DNA of 31,200 nt from an uncultured Veillonella sp. GTDB taxonomy: Bacteria; Bacillota; Negativicutes; Veillonellales; Veillonellaceae. The stretch is taken from assembly GCF_900545205.1 (NCBI RefSeq), contig NZ_UQYC01000012.1, positions 1 through 31,200 of the forward strand, written 5' to 3'. The first letter of the stretch is position 1. Each line of letters begins with the position of its first letter. Shown here piece by piece: positions 15,518 through 23,568 of this stretch. The position numbers were made by a program, and so were the translations under genes. The notes beneath the pieces are model-generated. The model had not been told where the DNA came from. It ran no database searches and saw only the letters and a program-made list of their open reading frames with translations.

Positions 15518-15808
15518 ATGAACGCTAAATTGACTAAAGTAGTAGCTATGGCCAGCTTGGCAGCATTCTTAACAGTAGGCATTGGTGCCAATGTAGCGCA
15601 AGCTAAAGATTACCACTTCAAAATCGGTGAAAACCATCGCATGGAAAAGAACGATGATGGTACAGTAGACAGCAGTGCTCATCCATGGTTCAAACCAGAT
15701 CAAAAGAAACATAGAAAACACAAAATTTCTGAACGCGAAAAACATGACAAAAATGCAACTGCAAAACGCAGTGAACGTCATCAACGTTCCGAATCTACAA
15801 ATGGCTAA
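15518..15808 (+). CDS. Small secreted Lys/His-rich protein
   Basis: A 96-residue protein. The ATG follows AGGAGAT. Residues 1-29 are a typical signal peptide ending AQA, followed by KDYHFKIGENHRMEKND. The mature part, about 67 residues, is strongly basic and rich in Lys, His, Arg, Ser and Glu (KKHRKHKISEREKHDK, KRSERHQRSE) and is probably disordered. It has no Cys and no known domain. The histidines could bind metal and the basic charge could bind nucleic acid or cell-wall polymers; both are speculation. The gene stands alone, ends in a strong terminator shared with trpA, and diverges from the DUF805 pair. Confidence 0.78.
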   Translation: MNAKLTKVVAMASLAAFLTVGIGANVAQAKDYHFKIGENHRMEKNDDGTVDSSAHPWFKPDQKKHRKHKISEREKHDKNATAKRSERHQRSESTNG

Positions 15809-15868
15809 TCATTCCCCTTTCATAACTGGTTATCCAGTCATATAACACATAACTAAACTAACTAACCT

Positions 15869-15904
15869 AAAAAGGACGTTATACACATGTATAACGTCCT
15901 TTTT
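15869..15904. terminator. Bidirectional terminator between the small secreted protein gene and trpA
   Basis: GGACGTTATAC (15874-15884) pairs with GTATAACGTCC (15889-15899) around a 4-base loop. Five A before and five T after extend the stem and serve both strands. It lies 60 bp past the plus-strand gene and 40 bp past the trpA stop. Confidence 0.9.
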
Positions 15905-15945
15905 AGTATGTATTGTATTATCTATTTATTATGCTGTAGCTCTTA

Positions 15946-16737
15946 TTATGCATCAGCTTTTAGCACAGCTTGTTTCATAGATTGTACGTAGTCAAACAAC
16001 GCTTGGTCTGCATGTTCGCCATGTTCTGCAACGATTTTAACGATAGCAGAGCCTACGATAGCACCGTCAGATACGCGCGCCATTGCTTCTGCTTGTTCTG
16101 GCTTAGAAATACCGAAACCTACAGCTACAGGGATATCTGTATATTTGCGAATGGTTTCAACGATGGATTTAATATCCGTTTTGATTTCGCTACGCATACC
16201 TGTAACACCAAGGGATGATACGCAGTACACAAAGCCTTCTGCGTCTTTTGCGATCATTTCAATGCGGTTTTCAGATGTCGGAGCGATCAAGGATACCACT
16301 TCAACACCGTGTTTATTAGCAACGCTAGCGAGTTCTCCTTTTTCTTCAAATGGCATGTCTGGCACGATAACGCCGGAGATACCAACCTCTTCGCAGAGGG
16401 TAAAGAATTTTTCACGACCGAACACATAGATTGGGTTCAAGTAGGTCATGAACACGAGTGGAATAGTCACTGCCTCTTCACCAGTACGCAAACGGCGCAC
16501 CATATCGAAGATATCGTTGATTTTTACACCTGTTGAAAGTGCACGTGTACTCGCTTCTTGGATAACTGGGCCTTCCGCTGTTGGATCGGAGAACGGAATA
16601 CCGATTTCTACCATGTCGGCGCCGGCTTTCACCATCACACGAATATAACGTTCTGTATTTTCAATACCATGGTCACCAGCACTGATGAATGGGATGAATG
16701 CCTTGCCCTTTGTGAAAGCGTCTTTAATTTTACTCAT
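15946..16737 (-). CDS. trpA: Tryptophan synthase alpha chain
   Basis: A 263-residue TIM-barrel enzyme that cleaves indole-3-glycerol phosphate to indole and glyceraldehyde 3-phosphate and passes indole to TrpB. The signature MVEIGIPFSDPTAEGPVIQ holds the catalytic Glu44. The position of the second catalytic acid (Asp60 in the E. coli enzyme, DPLADGP) is Glu55 here, a conservative change I believe occurs in other anaerobic Firmicutes. GFVYCVSSLGVTGMR and VAVGFGISKPEQAEA, the phosphate-binding loops, are intact. The gene is the last of the operon and overlaps the end of trpB by 8 bases, which implies coupled translation of the two subunits. A terminator follows. Confidence 0.98.
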   Translation of the reverse strand: MSKIKDAFTKGKAFIPFISAGDHGIENTERYIRVMVKAGADMVEIGIPFSDPTAEGPVIQEASTRALSTGVKINDIFDMVRRLRTGEEAVTIPLVFMTYLNPIYVFGREKFFTLCEEVGISGVIVPDMPFEEKGELASVANKHGVEVVSLIAPTSENRIEMIAKDAEGFVYCVSSLGVTGMRSEIKTDIKSIVETIRKYTDIPVAVGFGISKPEQAEAMARVSDGAIVGSAIVKIVAEHGEHADQALFDYVQSMKQAVLKADA

Positions 16738-17923
16738 GAAGATCCACCCCTCTGTATTTCGCCATAGCCGCTACGTCTTTATCACCACGACCAGATAAAC
16801 AAATAATAATGATATCGTCCTTGCTCATAGTAGGAGCAATTTTACGCGCATGTGCCACGGCATGAGCACTTTCAATCGCTGGAATAATACCTTCTAAACG
16901 AGACAAGTATTCGAAAGCATCTACCGCTTCGTCATCCGTTACAGGTACATATTCAGCACGACCACTATCATGCAAGTACGCATGTTCAGGACCGATACCA
17001 GGGTAATCAAGGCCTGCAGAGATAGAATATACTGGAGCAATTTGGCCGTCTTCGTCTTGGCAGAAGTAAGATTTCATACCATGGAAGATACCAACAGACC
17101 CTTTTGCAATTGTCGCTGCATGTTCCTCTGTATCGATACCGCGACCTGCCGCTTCACAACCAATGAGGCGAACGCCTTCATCAGGAATAAAGTGATAGAA
17201 CATCCCCATCGCATTGGAACCGCCCCCTACACAAGCCATAACAGCTGTTGGCAATTTACCTTCTGCTTCAAGGATTTGCGCACGTGCTTCACGGCTGATA
17301 ATGGATTGGAAGTCACGAACGATCATAGGGAATGGATGAGCGCCCATAACAGAGCCCAACACATAGTGTGTATCGGACATACGATTTGTCCATTCGCGCA
17401 ATGCTTCAGAAACAGCATCTTTTAATGTGCTAGTACCAGTTGTTACAGGATGCACCTTAGCGCCTAATAATTCCATACGATATACGTTAAGCGCTTGACG
17501 TTCACAGTCTTCAGCACCCATGTATACTTCACATTCCATGCCCATCAAAGCAGCAATAGTAGCTGTTGCTACACCATGTTGACCTGCACCAGTTTCAGCA
17601 ATAACACGAGTTTTACCCATGCGTTTTGCCAATAACATTTGGCCGATTACATTGTTCAATTTGTGGGAACCAGTATGGTTCAAATCTTCACGTTTCAAAT
17701 AAATTTTGGCGCCCCCAAGGTCTTTTGTCATGCGATCTGCATAGTATAAAAGGGATGGACGACCTGTATACTTTTTATGTAAATCCTCAAGTTCGCGCAC
17801 GAAATCAGGATCATCTTTGTACTTGTTGTATGCCTCTTCCAATTCGATGACTGCATTCATCAATGTTTCTGGCATAAATTGGCCACCGAAGGAGCCAAAA
17901 TAACCATGTCTTTGTTCACTCAT
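16730..17923 (-). CDS. trpB: Tryptophan synthase beta chain
   Basis: A 397-residue PLP enzyme that joins indole and serine to make tryptophan. I chose the ATG at 17923, which has GGAAAGGT upstream and gives the usual start MSEQRHGYFGSFGGQFMPETL; a 12-codon upstream extension lacks a ribosome site. PLP-binding Lys88 sits in HTGSHKLNN, the glycine-rich phosphate loop is CVGGGSNAMGMF, and GAGQHGVAT and the C-terminal CLSGRGDKD are also present. It is separated from trpCF by 173 bp with hairpins, the only sizeable gap in the operon besides the one between trpG and trpD. Confidence 0.98.
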   Translation of the reverse strand: MSEQRHGYFGSFGGQFMPETLMNAVIELEEAYNKYKDDPDFVRELEDLHKKYTGRPSLLYYADRMTKDLGGAKIYLKREDLNHTGSHKLNNVIGQMLLAKRMGKTRVIAETGAGQHGVATATIAALMGMECEVYMGAEDCERQALNVYRMELLGAKVHPVTTGTSTLKDAVSEALREWTNRMSDTHYVLGSVMGAHPFPMIVRDFQSIISREARAQILEAEGKLPTAVMACVGGGSNAMGMFYHFIPDEGVRLIGCEAAGRGIDTEEHAATIAKGSVGIFHGMKSYFCQDEDGQIAPVYSISAGLDYPGIGPEHAYLHDSGRAEYVPVTDDEAVDAFEYLSRLEGIIPAIESAHAVAHARKIAPTMSKDDIIIICLSGRGDKDVAAMAKYRGVDLHE

Positions 17924-18096
17924 ATAACTTACCTTTCCATATACCATTCCTGCTAGCACGCTATGTATAGCGTTACTATTGGTATCTATCTCAACAATCG
18001 ATGAATTCCATCGGATGTGTCTAAAATATTATTATATCTTAGATTTATGTATTTTCTATGATTACTCGCCTATAATAGGCCTTATTCTCTCAACAT
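17924..18096 (-). other. Structured spacer between trpCF and trpB
   Basis: No gene lies in these 173 bp. Three short hairpins are visible: GCCTA-TAA-TAGGC (18068-18080), CGATG-AATTC-CATCG (17999-18013) and ACGCTA-TGTA-TAGCGT (17958-17973). None has a U tract. They may set mRNA stability or the ratio of synthase to earlier enzymes. I see no convincing internal promoter. Confidence 0.5.
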
Positions 18097-19596
18097 TCAG
18101 TGAGCTATGGTTCTCACGATGTTTGTGAAAGCTTTAATTTTCTCATCGTCTTTCACGCCATCTGTTTCAATACCGCTACTAATATCTATACCGTAAGGGC
18201 GAACTGTGCGAATAGCACGCGCCACGTTAGTACTGTCGATACCGCCGGCGAGCATAAATGGACGTTCAAACTCATCTAAGCAAGACCAGTCGAACACTTC
18301 GCCCGTACCGCCTCGTTCATCCTTATGATACGCATCAAACAACAGCATATCGGCACTACTATCAATCCATTTTTCTGCATCAGCAGCACCGCGAATTTGA
18401 ACTGCCTTCCAAACCTCTACATCTGTTTTCTCTTTGAAAGCTTGGATAAAAGCTTCATCTTCATCACCATGCAATTGCACTGCGTCAAGATTAACCTCAT
18501 TTGCAATTGCCACAAGGTTATCTACTGTTTCATTTACAAAAACGCCTACCGTTTTAATGTTCTCAAAATTAAGATTTTCTTGGACAAATTCCTTACTATC
18601 TTGCGCTGTTTCAGCATTCATTGGCGCTTCAACTGCACCATATATTTTTCCGTATTGTTTATGAAGTTCTTCCACTAATGTTTTAGCTTGATCTACAGTA
18701 ACTTGTCGTTTGCTTGGTGCAAATACAAGGCCCATGTAGTCTAGCTTTGCTTCTACTACAGCAGGGATTGTTTCCACCTTGGAGATACCACACATCTTAA
18801 CCTTCGGAGTATAGTAAGTCGGGCCATAGAGATACGCCAGTTTCTCAACCTTGTTAGGCGAACGCATAAAAGTTTCCCCCATCAAGGCTACGCCGATGTT
18901 GTTATCGCGCAATACTTGGATATCCTCTGGTGTTTCTAAGCCACTTTCAGATACAAAAATCACATCATCTTGAACGAGATTACGCAAGCGCACACTATTT
19001 TGTACGTCTACTGTGAAGTCTTTTAAATTGCGGTTGTTAACTCCAATAATGCGAGCGCCGCAATCGATGGCCATTTGTACTTCCTGTTCGTCGTGAGCCT
19101 CTACTAAGGAGGACAAGCCAAGAGAGTCGGCTAACTCACGGAACTTCGTCAATGTAGGCACATCGAGGCATGCACAGATTAATAGGATTGCACTAGCGCC
19201 CCACACCTTTGCTTGGTAGATTTGGTATTCATCAATGATGAAGTCTTTGCGTAATACAGGGATTTTTACGGTGCTAGCGATTTCTTGCAAGTATTTTTTG
19301 TCCCCTTTAAAGAAGTCTGGCTCAGTCAATACAGAGATGGCTGCTGCCCCTGCCACTTCATATTCTTTTGCGATATCTAAATATGGGAAATGCTCAGCGA
19401 TAATCCCCTTTGAAGGGGACGCCTTCTTTACTTCGCAAATGAAGTTAAAGTCTTGCTGGCGAAGGGCTGCTTCAAAAGGAAATCCTGTATCAGATGGCAA
19501 CGCTAAGGCCGCTGCTTTCACAGCCTCAGGCGTTTCCACCTCTTTTTCTTGGGCCACTCGAACTTTAGTAGCCTCTACAATCTTATCTAAAATCAA
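18097..19596 (-). CDS. trpCF: Indole-3-glycerol-phosphate synthase / phosphoribosylanthranilate isomerase fusion
   Basis: A 499-residue bifunctional enzyme for two consecutive steps, with the IGPS domain first (about 1-255) and PRAI second (about 263-499). IGPS shows FICEVKKASPSKGII near residue 52, AISVLTEPDFFKG, VLRKDFIIDEYQIYQA and VGVNNRNLKDF. PRAI shows KVKMCGI with the catalytic Cys near residue 268, GLVFAPSKRQV, AVQLHGDED, LFDAYHKDERGGTGEVFDW and ISSGIETDGVKD. Between VEELHKQ and TVGVFVN the PRAI domain carries an extra stretch of about 30 residues. The frame has no ATG at its start: it begins with TTG (19596), with AAGAGGT about 8 bases upstream and only 3 bases after the trpD stop, so translation is coupled. 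Confidence 0.97.
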   Translation of the reverse strand: MILDKIVEATKVRVAQEKEVETPEAVKAAALALPSDTGFPFEAALRQQDFNFICEVKKASPSKGIIAEHFPYLDIAKEYEVAGAAAISVLTEPDFFKGDKKYLQEIASTVKIPVLRKDFIIDEYQIYQAKVWGASAILLICACLDVPTLTKFRELADSLGLSSLVEAHDEQEVQMAIDCGARIIGVNNRNLKDFTVDVQNSVRLRNLVQDDVIFVSESGLETPEDIQVLRDNNIGVALMGETFMRSPNKVEKLAYLYGPTYYTPKVKMCGISKVETIPAVVEAKLDYMGLVFAPSKRQVTVDQAKTLVEELHKQYGKIYGAVEAPMNAETAQDSKEFVQENLNFENIKTVGVFVNETVDNLVAIANEVNLDAVQLHGDEDEAFIQAFKEKTDVEVWKAVQIRGAADAEKWIDSSADMLLFDAYHKDERGGTGEVFDWSCLDEFERPFMLAGGIDSTNVARAIRTVRPYGIDISSGIETDGVKDDEKIKAFTNIVRTIAH

Positions 19597-19599
19597 TGG

Positions 19600-20610
19600 T
19601 TATACCTCTTGGGTTGCTTTCACAAACTGTTCCATTGTAGCAAGAGCCTTGCCAGAGTCGATCATGTTTTTCGCCTCTTCAATGCCCTCTGCTAATGTAA
19701 TGCCATCTTTTGCAAGGTAAATCGCCATACCAGCATTGAGAAGAACAGCTGTGCGTTTACCACCTTGCTCACCACCGAGAACGCGGCGTGTAATTTCAGC
19801 ATTTACTGTTGCATCGCCACCTTCAAGCTCAGTTTTATCAGCATATTCGAAACCGTATTCTTTAGGATCGAATTCGTAGCTTGTGAAAGCTCCATTATTA
19901 ATTTCGCATACGTACGTTTTGTTAGTTGCCGTAATCTCATCAAGGCCGTCGAAGCCGTGTACCACAGCACCACGCTTAACGCCAAGGTTAGCCAATACAC
20001 GAGCCAATGGTTCTACCAAAGATTTATCGTACACACCCATCAATTCCACAGTAGCACCTGCTGGGTTTGCCAAAGGTCCAAGGATGTTGAATACTGTACG
20101 AACGCCTAATGCCTTACGTACAGGACCTGCATATTTCATAGCTTGGTGATATACAGGAGCAAACATGAAGCACATATTTGCTTTATTAAGAACTGCTTCA
20201 TTTTGTTCGCCATTAAGCTCTAATTTAGCGCCCAATGCTTCGATCAAATCAGCAGCGCCACATTTACTAGATACACTGCGGTTACCATGTTTCGCTACAG
20301 GAATACCGGCAGCGGAAATAATGAAACCAGATGTAGTAGAAATGTTGAACGTATTAGCTTCGTCGCCGCCAGTACCTACGATTTCTACAACTGTACCTTC
20401 ATGAGGCACAGAACCAGCCTTCTCGCGCATAACCTCAGCGAACGCCGTAACCTCATCTACAGTAGGGCCTTTCGCTGCAAGAGCGCACAAGAAACCAGCC
20501 ATAGGAACCTCGGCCACCTCGCCACTCATAATTTTGTTCATTGTATCTTTAGCAAGGTCGTAGGATAAATCTTGACCATGCGTTACTGCATATAATGCGT
20601 CTTTAATCAT
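19600..20610 (-). CDS. trpD: Anthranilate phosphoribosyltransferase
   Basis: A 336-residue enzyme that transfers phosphoribosyl from PRPP to anthranilate. The PRPP-binding VEIVGTGGDEANTFNIST (near residue 80), KHGNRSVSSKCGAADLIEALG (near 105) and MFAPVYHQAMKYAGPVRKALGVRTVFNILGPLANPA are all present; the length is typical. It is not fused to trpG. The ATG is preceded by AAAGGAG. Upstream lies the 525-bp structured spacer instead of the tight junction seen between the other genes of the operon. Confidence 0.98.
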   Translation of the reverse strand: MIKDALYAVTHGQDLSYDLAKDTMNKIMSGEVAEVPMAGFLCALAAKGPTVDEVTAFAEVMREKAGSVPHEGTVVEIVGTGGDEANTFNISTTSGFIISAAGIPVAKHGNRSVSSKCGAADLIEALGAKLELNGEQNEAVLNKANMCFMFAPVYHQAMKYAGPVRKALGVRTVFNILGPLANPAGATVELMGVYDKSLVEPLARVLANLGVKRGAVVHGFDGLDEITATNKTYVCEINNGAFTSYEFDPKEYGFEYADKTELEGGDATVNAEITRRVLGGEQGGKRTAVLLNAGMAIYLAKDGITLAEGIEEAKNMIDSGKALATMEQFVKATQEV

Positions 20611-20627
20611 TTTAAATCTCCTTTTTA

Positions 20628-20787
20628 GGATATCTATTAAATTAATACCATTCTACCTAGGCTGTACCGATTGGGTCATGCCCTCAGCCTCCAAGAGGCC
20701 ACCCCCCGCTATGCGGGGCGCCAAGTCGGCTTCACACATAACCCAATCGCACCTATCAGCAAAATCATACCAATTTAATAGATATCC
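20628..20787 (-). repeat. Structured palindromic element, module 1 of the trpG-trpD spacer
   Basis: A 16-bp perfect inverted repeat, GGATATCTATTAAATT (20628-20643), has its complement at 20772-20787 and closes a 160-bp element. Inside are CGATTGGGT (20668-20676) with ACCCAATCG (20741-20749), then two hairpins: GCCTC-CAA-GAGGC (20687-20699) and CCCCGC-TAT-GCGGGG (20704-20718). Read on the minus strand, the core beginning CGACTTGGCG (20719-20728) closely matches the core of module 3 on the plus strand. The form is like a REP-type or MITE-like mobile palindrome. No coding frame is present. Confidence 0.7.
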
Positions 20788-20800
20788 CTCAAACAAACTA

Positions 20801-20898
20801 TTATCAAATGATCCTGCGCATTATATAGAGTAATGCACAGGTCATTCCTTTATAGGGGGTGGGAATGGTGGTGCTGCGCACCACCACTTCTTTGATAA
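20801..20898. repeat. Cloverleaf-like palindromic element, module 2 of the trpG-trpD spacer
   Basis: TTATCAAA (20801-20808) and TTTGATAA (20891-20898) close a 98-base unit with three arms. One is CCTG-C-GCATT (20813-20822) with AATGC-A-CAGG (20832-20841). The second is ATTCC (20844-20848) with GGAAT (20862-20866). The third is TGGTGGTGC-TGC-GCACCACCA (20866-20886), a perfect 9-bp hairpin that shares one base with the second. It has no tRNA consensus bases and is not a tRNA. It lacks the core of modules 1 and 3. Confidence 0.62.
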
Positions 20899-20958
20899 GG
20901 GGTTCTGGTTCGCATATTTTTTAGAAAAATATATCTACAGTTCATGTTATGTATTGTA

Positions 20959-21113
20959 GAGGGGCTATTATTAGATATTGTCAAAATTGAGTTGGCAGAA
21001 AATAAGGTCTTAAGGAACGACTTGGCGGCCCCACGTAGTGGGGTGGGTGGCCATCGGAGTTCCGAGAGACCTTATTTTTGCCTTATCGTTCTAGATCTTA
21101 AAAATAGCCCCTC
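20959..21113 (+). repeat. Structured palindromic element, module 3 of the trpG-trpD spacer
   Basis: Nested stems are GAGGGGCTATT (20959-20969) with AATAGCCCCTC (21103-21113); AAAATAAGGTCT (20999-21010) with AGACCTTATTTT (21067-21078), extended by GGCA/TGCC; GGAAC (21014-21018) with GTTCC (21059-21063); and CCCCAC-GTA-GTGGGG (21029-21043). The core starting CGACTTGGCG (21018-21027) and running to GGGTGGCC matches module 1 in the opposite orientation, while the outer stems are unrelated. This pattern fits a dispersed repeat family with a conserved core. Confidence 0.7.
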
Positions 21114-21135
21114 GAATACCTAAATTAGACAGTAG

Positions 21136-21702
21136 CTATTTTTCTAGAAAATTGCGAATCATTTGTTCCCCGTTCGGTGTCATGATAGATTCCGGATGGA
21201 ATTGCACGCCATAGATTGGGTAGTCTTTGTGTTCTACGCTCATTACTTCGCCGTCGTCTGTAATGGATGTAACGATGAGTTCGCTTGGCATTGTTTCATC
21301 GATAATTGCCAAGGAGTGGTAGCGAGCGACTTCAAATTGTTCTGGTACGCCTTTAAGGATTTTGGATGGGTGTACTTGTTTAGCTACGCTTTGTTTACCG
21401 TGCATAACTTGTTTTGCGTAGGAAACGGTGCCACCGAATACTTCGCCGATGGCTTGGTGACCAAGGCATACGCCAAGGATTGGGAATTCACCTTTGCATT
21501 CGCGCAATAGGTCTTCGTATACGCCTGCATCAGCTGGTCTGCCAGGTCCTGGTGAAAGTATCACATAGTCTGGTTTTAAAGCGCGGATTTCTTCCACTGT
21601 TAATTCATCACTGCGGATGACTTTAATGTCTGGATCGATAGAGCCTACTAATTGGTATAAATTGAAGGAGAAGCTATCGTAATTATCTATAAGGAGTACC
21701 AT
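21136..21702 (-). CDS. trpG: Anthranilate synthase component II (glutamine amidotransferase)
   Basis: A 188-residue class I glutamine amidotransferase that supplies ammonia to TrpE. It begins LLIDNYDSFSFNLYQ. The nucleophile Cys79 lies in LGVCLGHQAIGEVFGG, and the His169-Glu171 pair in YGVQFHPESIMTPNG; the oxyanion PGPGRPADAG loop is intact. The ATG shares one base with the trpE stop (TAATG), and the ribosome site AGGAGGT lies in the last trpE codons, so translation is coupled. It may also serve folate synthesis (PabA role), which sequence cannot exclude. Confidence 0.97.
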   Translation of the reverse strand: MVLLIDNYDSFSFNLYQLVGSIDPDIKVIRSDELTVEEIRALKPDYVILSPGPGRPADAGVYEDLLRECKGEFPILGVCLGHQAIGEVFGGTVSYAKQVMHGKQSVAKQVHPSKILKGVPEQFEVARYHSLAIIDETMPSELIVTSITDDGEVMSVEHKDYPIYGVQFHPESIMTPNGEQMIRNFLEK

Positions 21703-23171
21703 TATTCTACCTCCTGTGCATCTGTAATTGCGGAAATCATGGATTGGCCTTTGATCAATGTTTCATTGTATTCACTAGCAGGTACGCTATCGCGAACGAT
21801 ACCAGCACCAGCGCGAACATAAACCTTACCGCCTTTATTCATAGCCATGCGGATACCGATACATACGTCCATGTTACCGGAGAAATCGATGTAGCCTACA
21901 GCGCCGCCGTATACGCCGCGAGGGCTTTTTTCAAGTTCGTGTAAAATCTCGATAGCACGAATTTTAGGAGCCCCGGACAAAGTACCTGCTGGCAATGTAG
22001 CACCGATAGCATCGAGAGCATCTTTACCGTCTTGAATGTCGCCGCTTACAGTAGATGTAATGTGAATTACGTGAGAGAAACGTTGCAACATATGTAACGC
22101 CTCTACTTTTACGGAACCGAATTTAGCAATTTTACCTAGGTCATTACGGCCAAGGTCAACGAGCATGTTATGTTCAGCTAACTCTTTCTCGTCGTTAATG
22201 AGTTTTTCTTCAATGGCGAGGTCCTCTGCTTCGGTTTTACCGCGGCGCATAGTACCTGCAATTGGGAAGGTGTACATTTTACCATCCGTCAATTTTACCA
22301 ATGTTTCTGGAGAAGCACCTGTAAGCTCTACATCGCCACCAGATAGGTAGAACATGTATGGAGATGGGTTCAACGTACGCAATACGCGGTATGCATTTAA
22401 CAAGCTACCATCAAACTCAGCTTCGCGGCGGTTAGATACAACACATTGGAAGATATCCCCTTCCTTGATATAGTGCTGTGTCTTTTTAACAACTGCTTCG
22501 AACTCGTCCTTTGTAAACTCAGAGGTAAACTCTGTTTTAAGAACGCCTTTTGGCACATCCGCTTCTTTACCGTTTACAACGAGATCAGCTAATGTTTTCA
22601 ACTCAAGCTCAGCCTTGTTATAGTTACGTTCTAAATCGCTTGTGCTAATGTTAGCAATCAAGTAGATTTTATTTTTATAATGGTCGAAAGCGATAACCTT
22701 ATCAAAGAGCATAAGGTCTACATCGTTTACCATGGCAGGGTCATCATCTGGTATTGGGAAGTCCAATGTTGGCTCGATGTAGCGAATGTATTCGCAAGCA
22801 AAGTACCCTACAAAGCCACCTGTGAAGGTTGGCAACTCTTCTAAGCGAGGGCTTTTATATTGGTTCAAAATATTGCGAATTTCTGCAGCTGGATCAGAGC
22901 ACTCAAAGGTGCGCGTTGTACCGTCTTTAATAGTCATTGTATGGTTTTTGCAGAATAGCTCAATCTTAGGATCATAGCCCAAGAAGGAATAACGGCCCCA
23001 ATGATTACTATTATCCGCACTTTCAAGTAAGTACGTATGACTGCTCACTTGTTTTAACGCTTTCAACACACTAATCGGTGTGCGTACGTCGGATAAAATT
23101 TCCATATATACAGGCACGATATCGTAGCCCGGTGCGATAGCTTTCACACGGTCTAAACTAGGAAAAATCAT
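21702..23171 (-). CDS. trpE: Anthranilate synthase component I
   Basis: A 489-residue chorismate-using enzyme, first of the pathway. The start chosen is the ATG at 23171 behind GGAGGTTCTC; the open frame extends 16 codons further but into the leader terminator. LLES at residues 48-51 is the conserved tryptophan feedback site. The catalytic part shows PSPYMFYL, GASPETLVKL, PIAGTMRRGKT, HNMLVDLGRNDLGKIAKFGSVKV, LPAGTLSGAPKIRAIEIL and RAGAGIVRDSVP. It heads the operon behind a Trp T-box and should be controlled both by tRNA charging and by tryptophan feedback. Confidence 0.98.
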   Translation of the reverse strand: MIFPSLDRVKAIAPGYDIVPVYMEILSDVRTPISVLKALKQVSSHTYLLESADNSNHWGRYSFLGYDPKIELFCKNHTMTIKDGTTRTFECSDPAAEIRNILNQYKSPRLEELPTFTGGFVGYFACEYIRYIEPTLDFPIPDDDPAMVNDVDLMLFDKVIAFDHYKNKIYLIANISTSDLERNYNKAELELKTLADLVVNGKEADVPKGVLKTEFTSEFTKDEFEAVVKKTQHYIKEGDIFQCVVSNRREAEFDGSLLNAYRVLRTLNPSPYMFYLSGGDVELTGASPETLVKLTDGKMYTFPIAGTMRRGKTEAEDLAIEEKLINDEKELAEHNMLVDLGRNDLGKIAKFGSVKVEALHMLQRFSHVIHITSTVSGDIQDGKDALDAIGATLPAGTLSGAPKIRAIEILHELEKSPRGVYGGAVGYIDFSGNMDVCIGIRMAMNKGGKVYVRAGAGIVRDSVPASEYNETLIKGQSMISAITDAQEVE

Positions 23172-23198
23172 GAGAACCTCCATCTGGCGTTTGCCAAT

Positions 23199-23524
23199 AA
23201 AAAAACTCGCCCATGACAATATAACGTCAAGGACGAGTTTATAGTTCTATTATTACAATTTGATTGTATGTGCTATAAATCGCGGTACCACCTTGTTTGA
23301 ATGCTGTGCATTCCCCTTTCGCAGGATACTAACATATCCCTCACGACTAACGCTCGTGTGACGTCGCACCATACTAGGAATGAAATCATTCTGTTCCATG
23401 CGCCCTCGGTGGTCCATTTAATAAGCTGCGTACTACGGGTTCTCAGCTAATCCCGCTCTCTGTGAGTGCATATCCTATTTTTATCTCCACCTCATCGGTT
23501 TCTTTCAGGCGAGTATAGAATTAT
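23199..23524 (-). promoter_or_regulatory. T-box riboswitch leader of the trp operon (Trp specifier)
   Basis: On the minus strand the core AAGGTGGTACCGCG (23281-23294) is followed by an intrinsic terminator: AAACTCG/CGAGTTT with inner CC/GG and TGAC/GTCA pairs (23203-23240), ending in seven U (23199-23205). The likely specifier is UGG, complementary to 23414-23416 and followed by A, which matches tRNA-Trp. It is read without a folding program. The leader should let the operon be transcribed when uncharged tRNA-Trp is present. Confidence 0.95.
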
Positions 23525-23530
23525 AATCTG

Positions 23531-23560
23531 ATTATAATGTTTCTATAGAATGAAAGTCAA
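23531..23560 (-). promoter_or_regulatory. Promoter of the trp operon
   Basis: Minus strand TTGACT (23555-23560), 18-bp spacer, TATAAT (23531-23536), only 8 bp from the stop of the double-DUF805 gene. The expected start near 23524 fits the T-box leader. Confidence 0.88.
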
Positions 23561-23568
23561 GAAAAATC

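Noticed and set aside
16970..17425. 151-codon plus-strand frame opposite trpB
   Set aside because: It is the complement of conserved trpB codons and has no start signal.
20801..20898. tRNA or tRNA-like gene in the trpG-trpD spacer
   Set aside because: The arms do not carry tRNA consensus bases, the closing stem is 8 bp and no TTC arm or CCA end is present.
20611..21135. CRISPR array
   Set aside because: There are inverted repeats but no regular direct repeats with unique spacers, and no cas gene is in the window.
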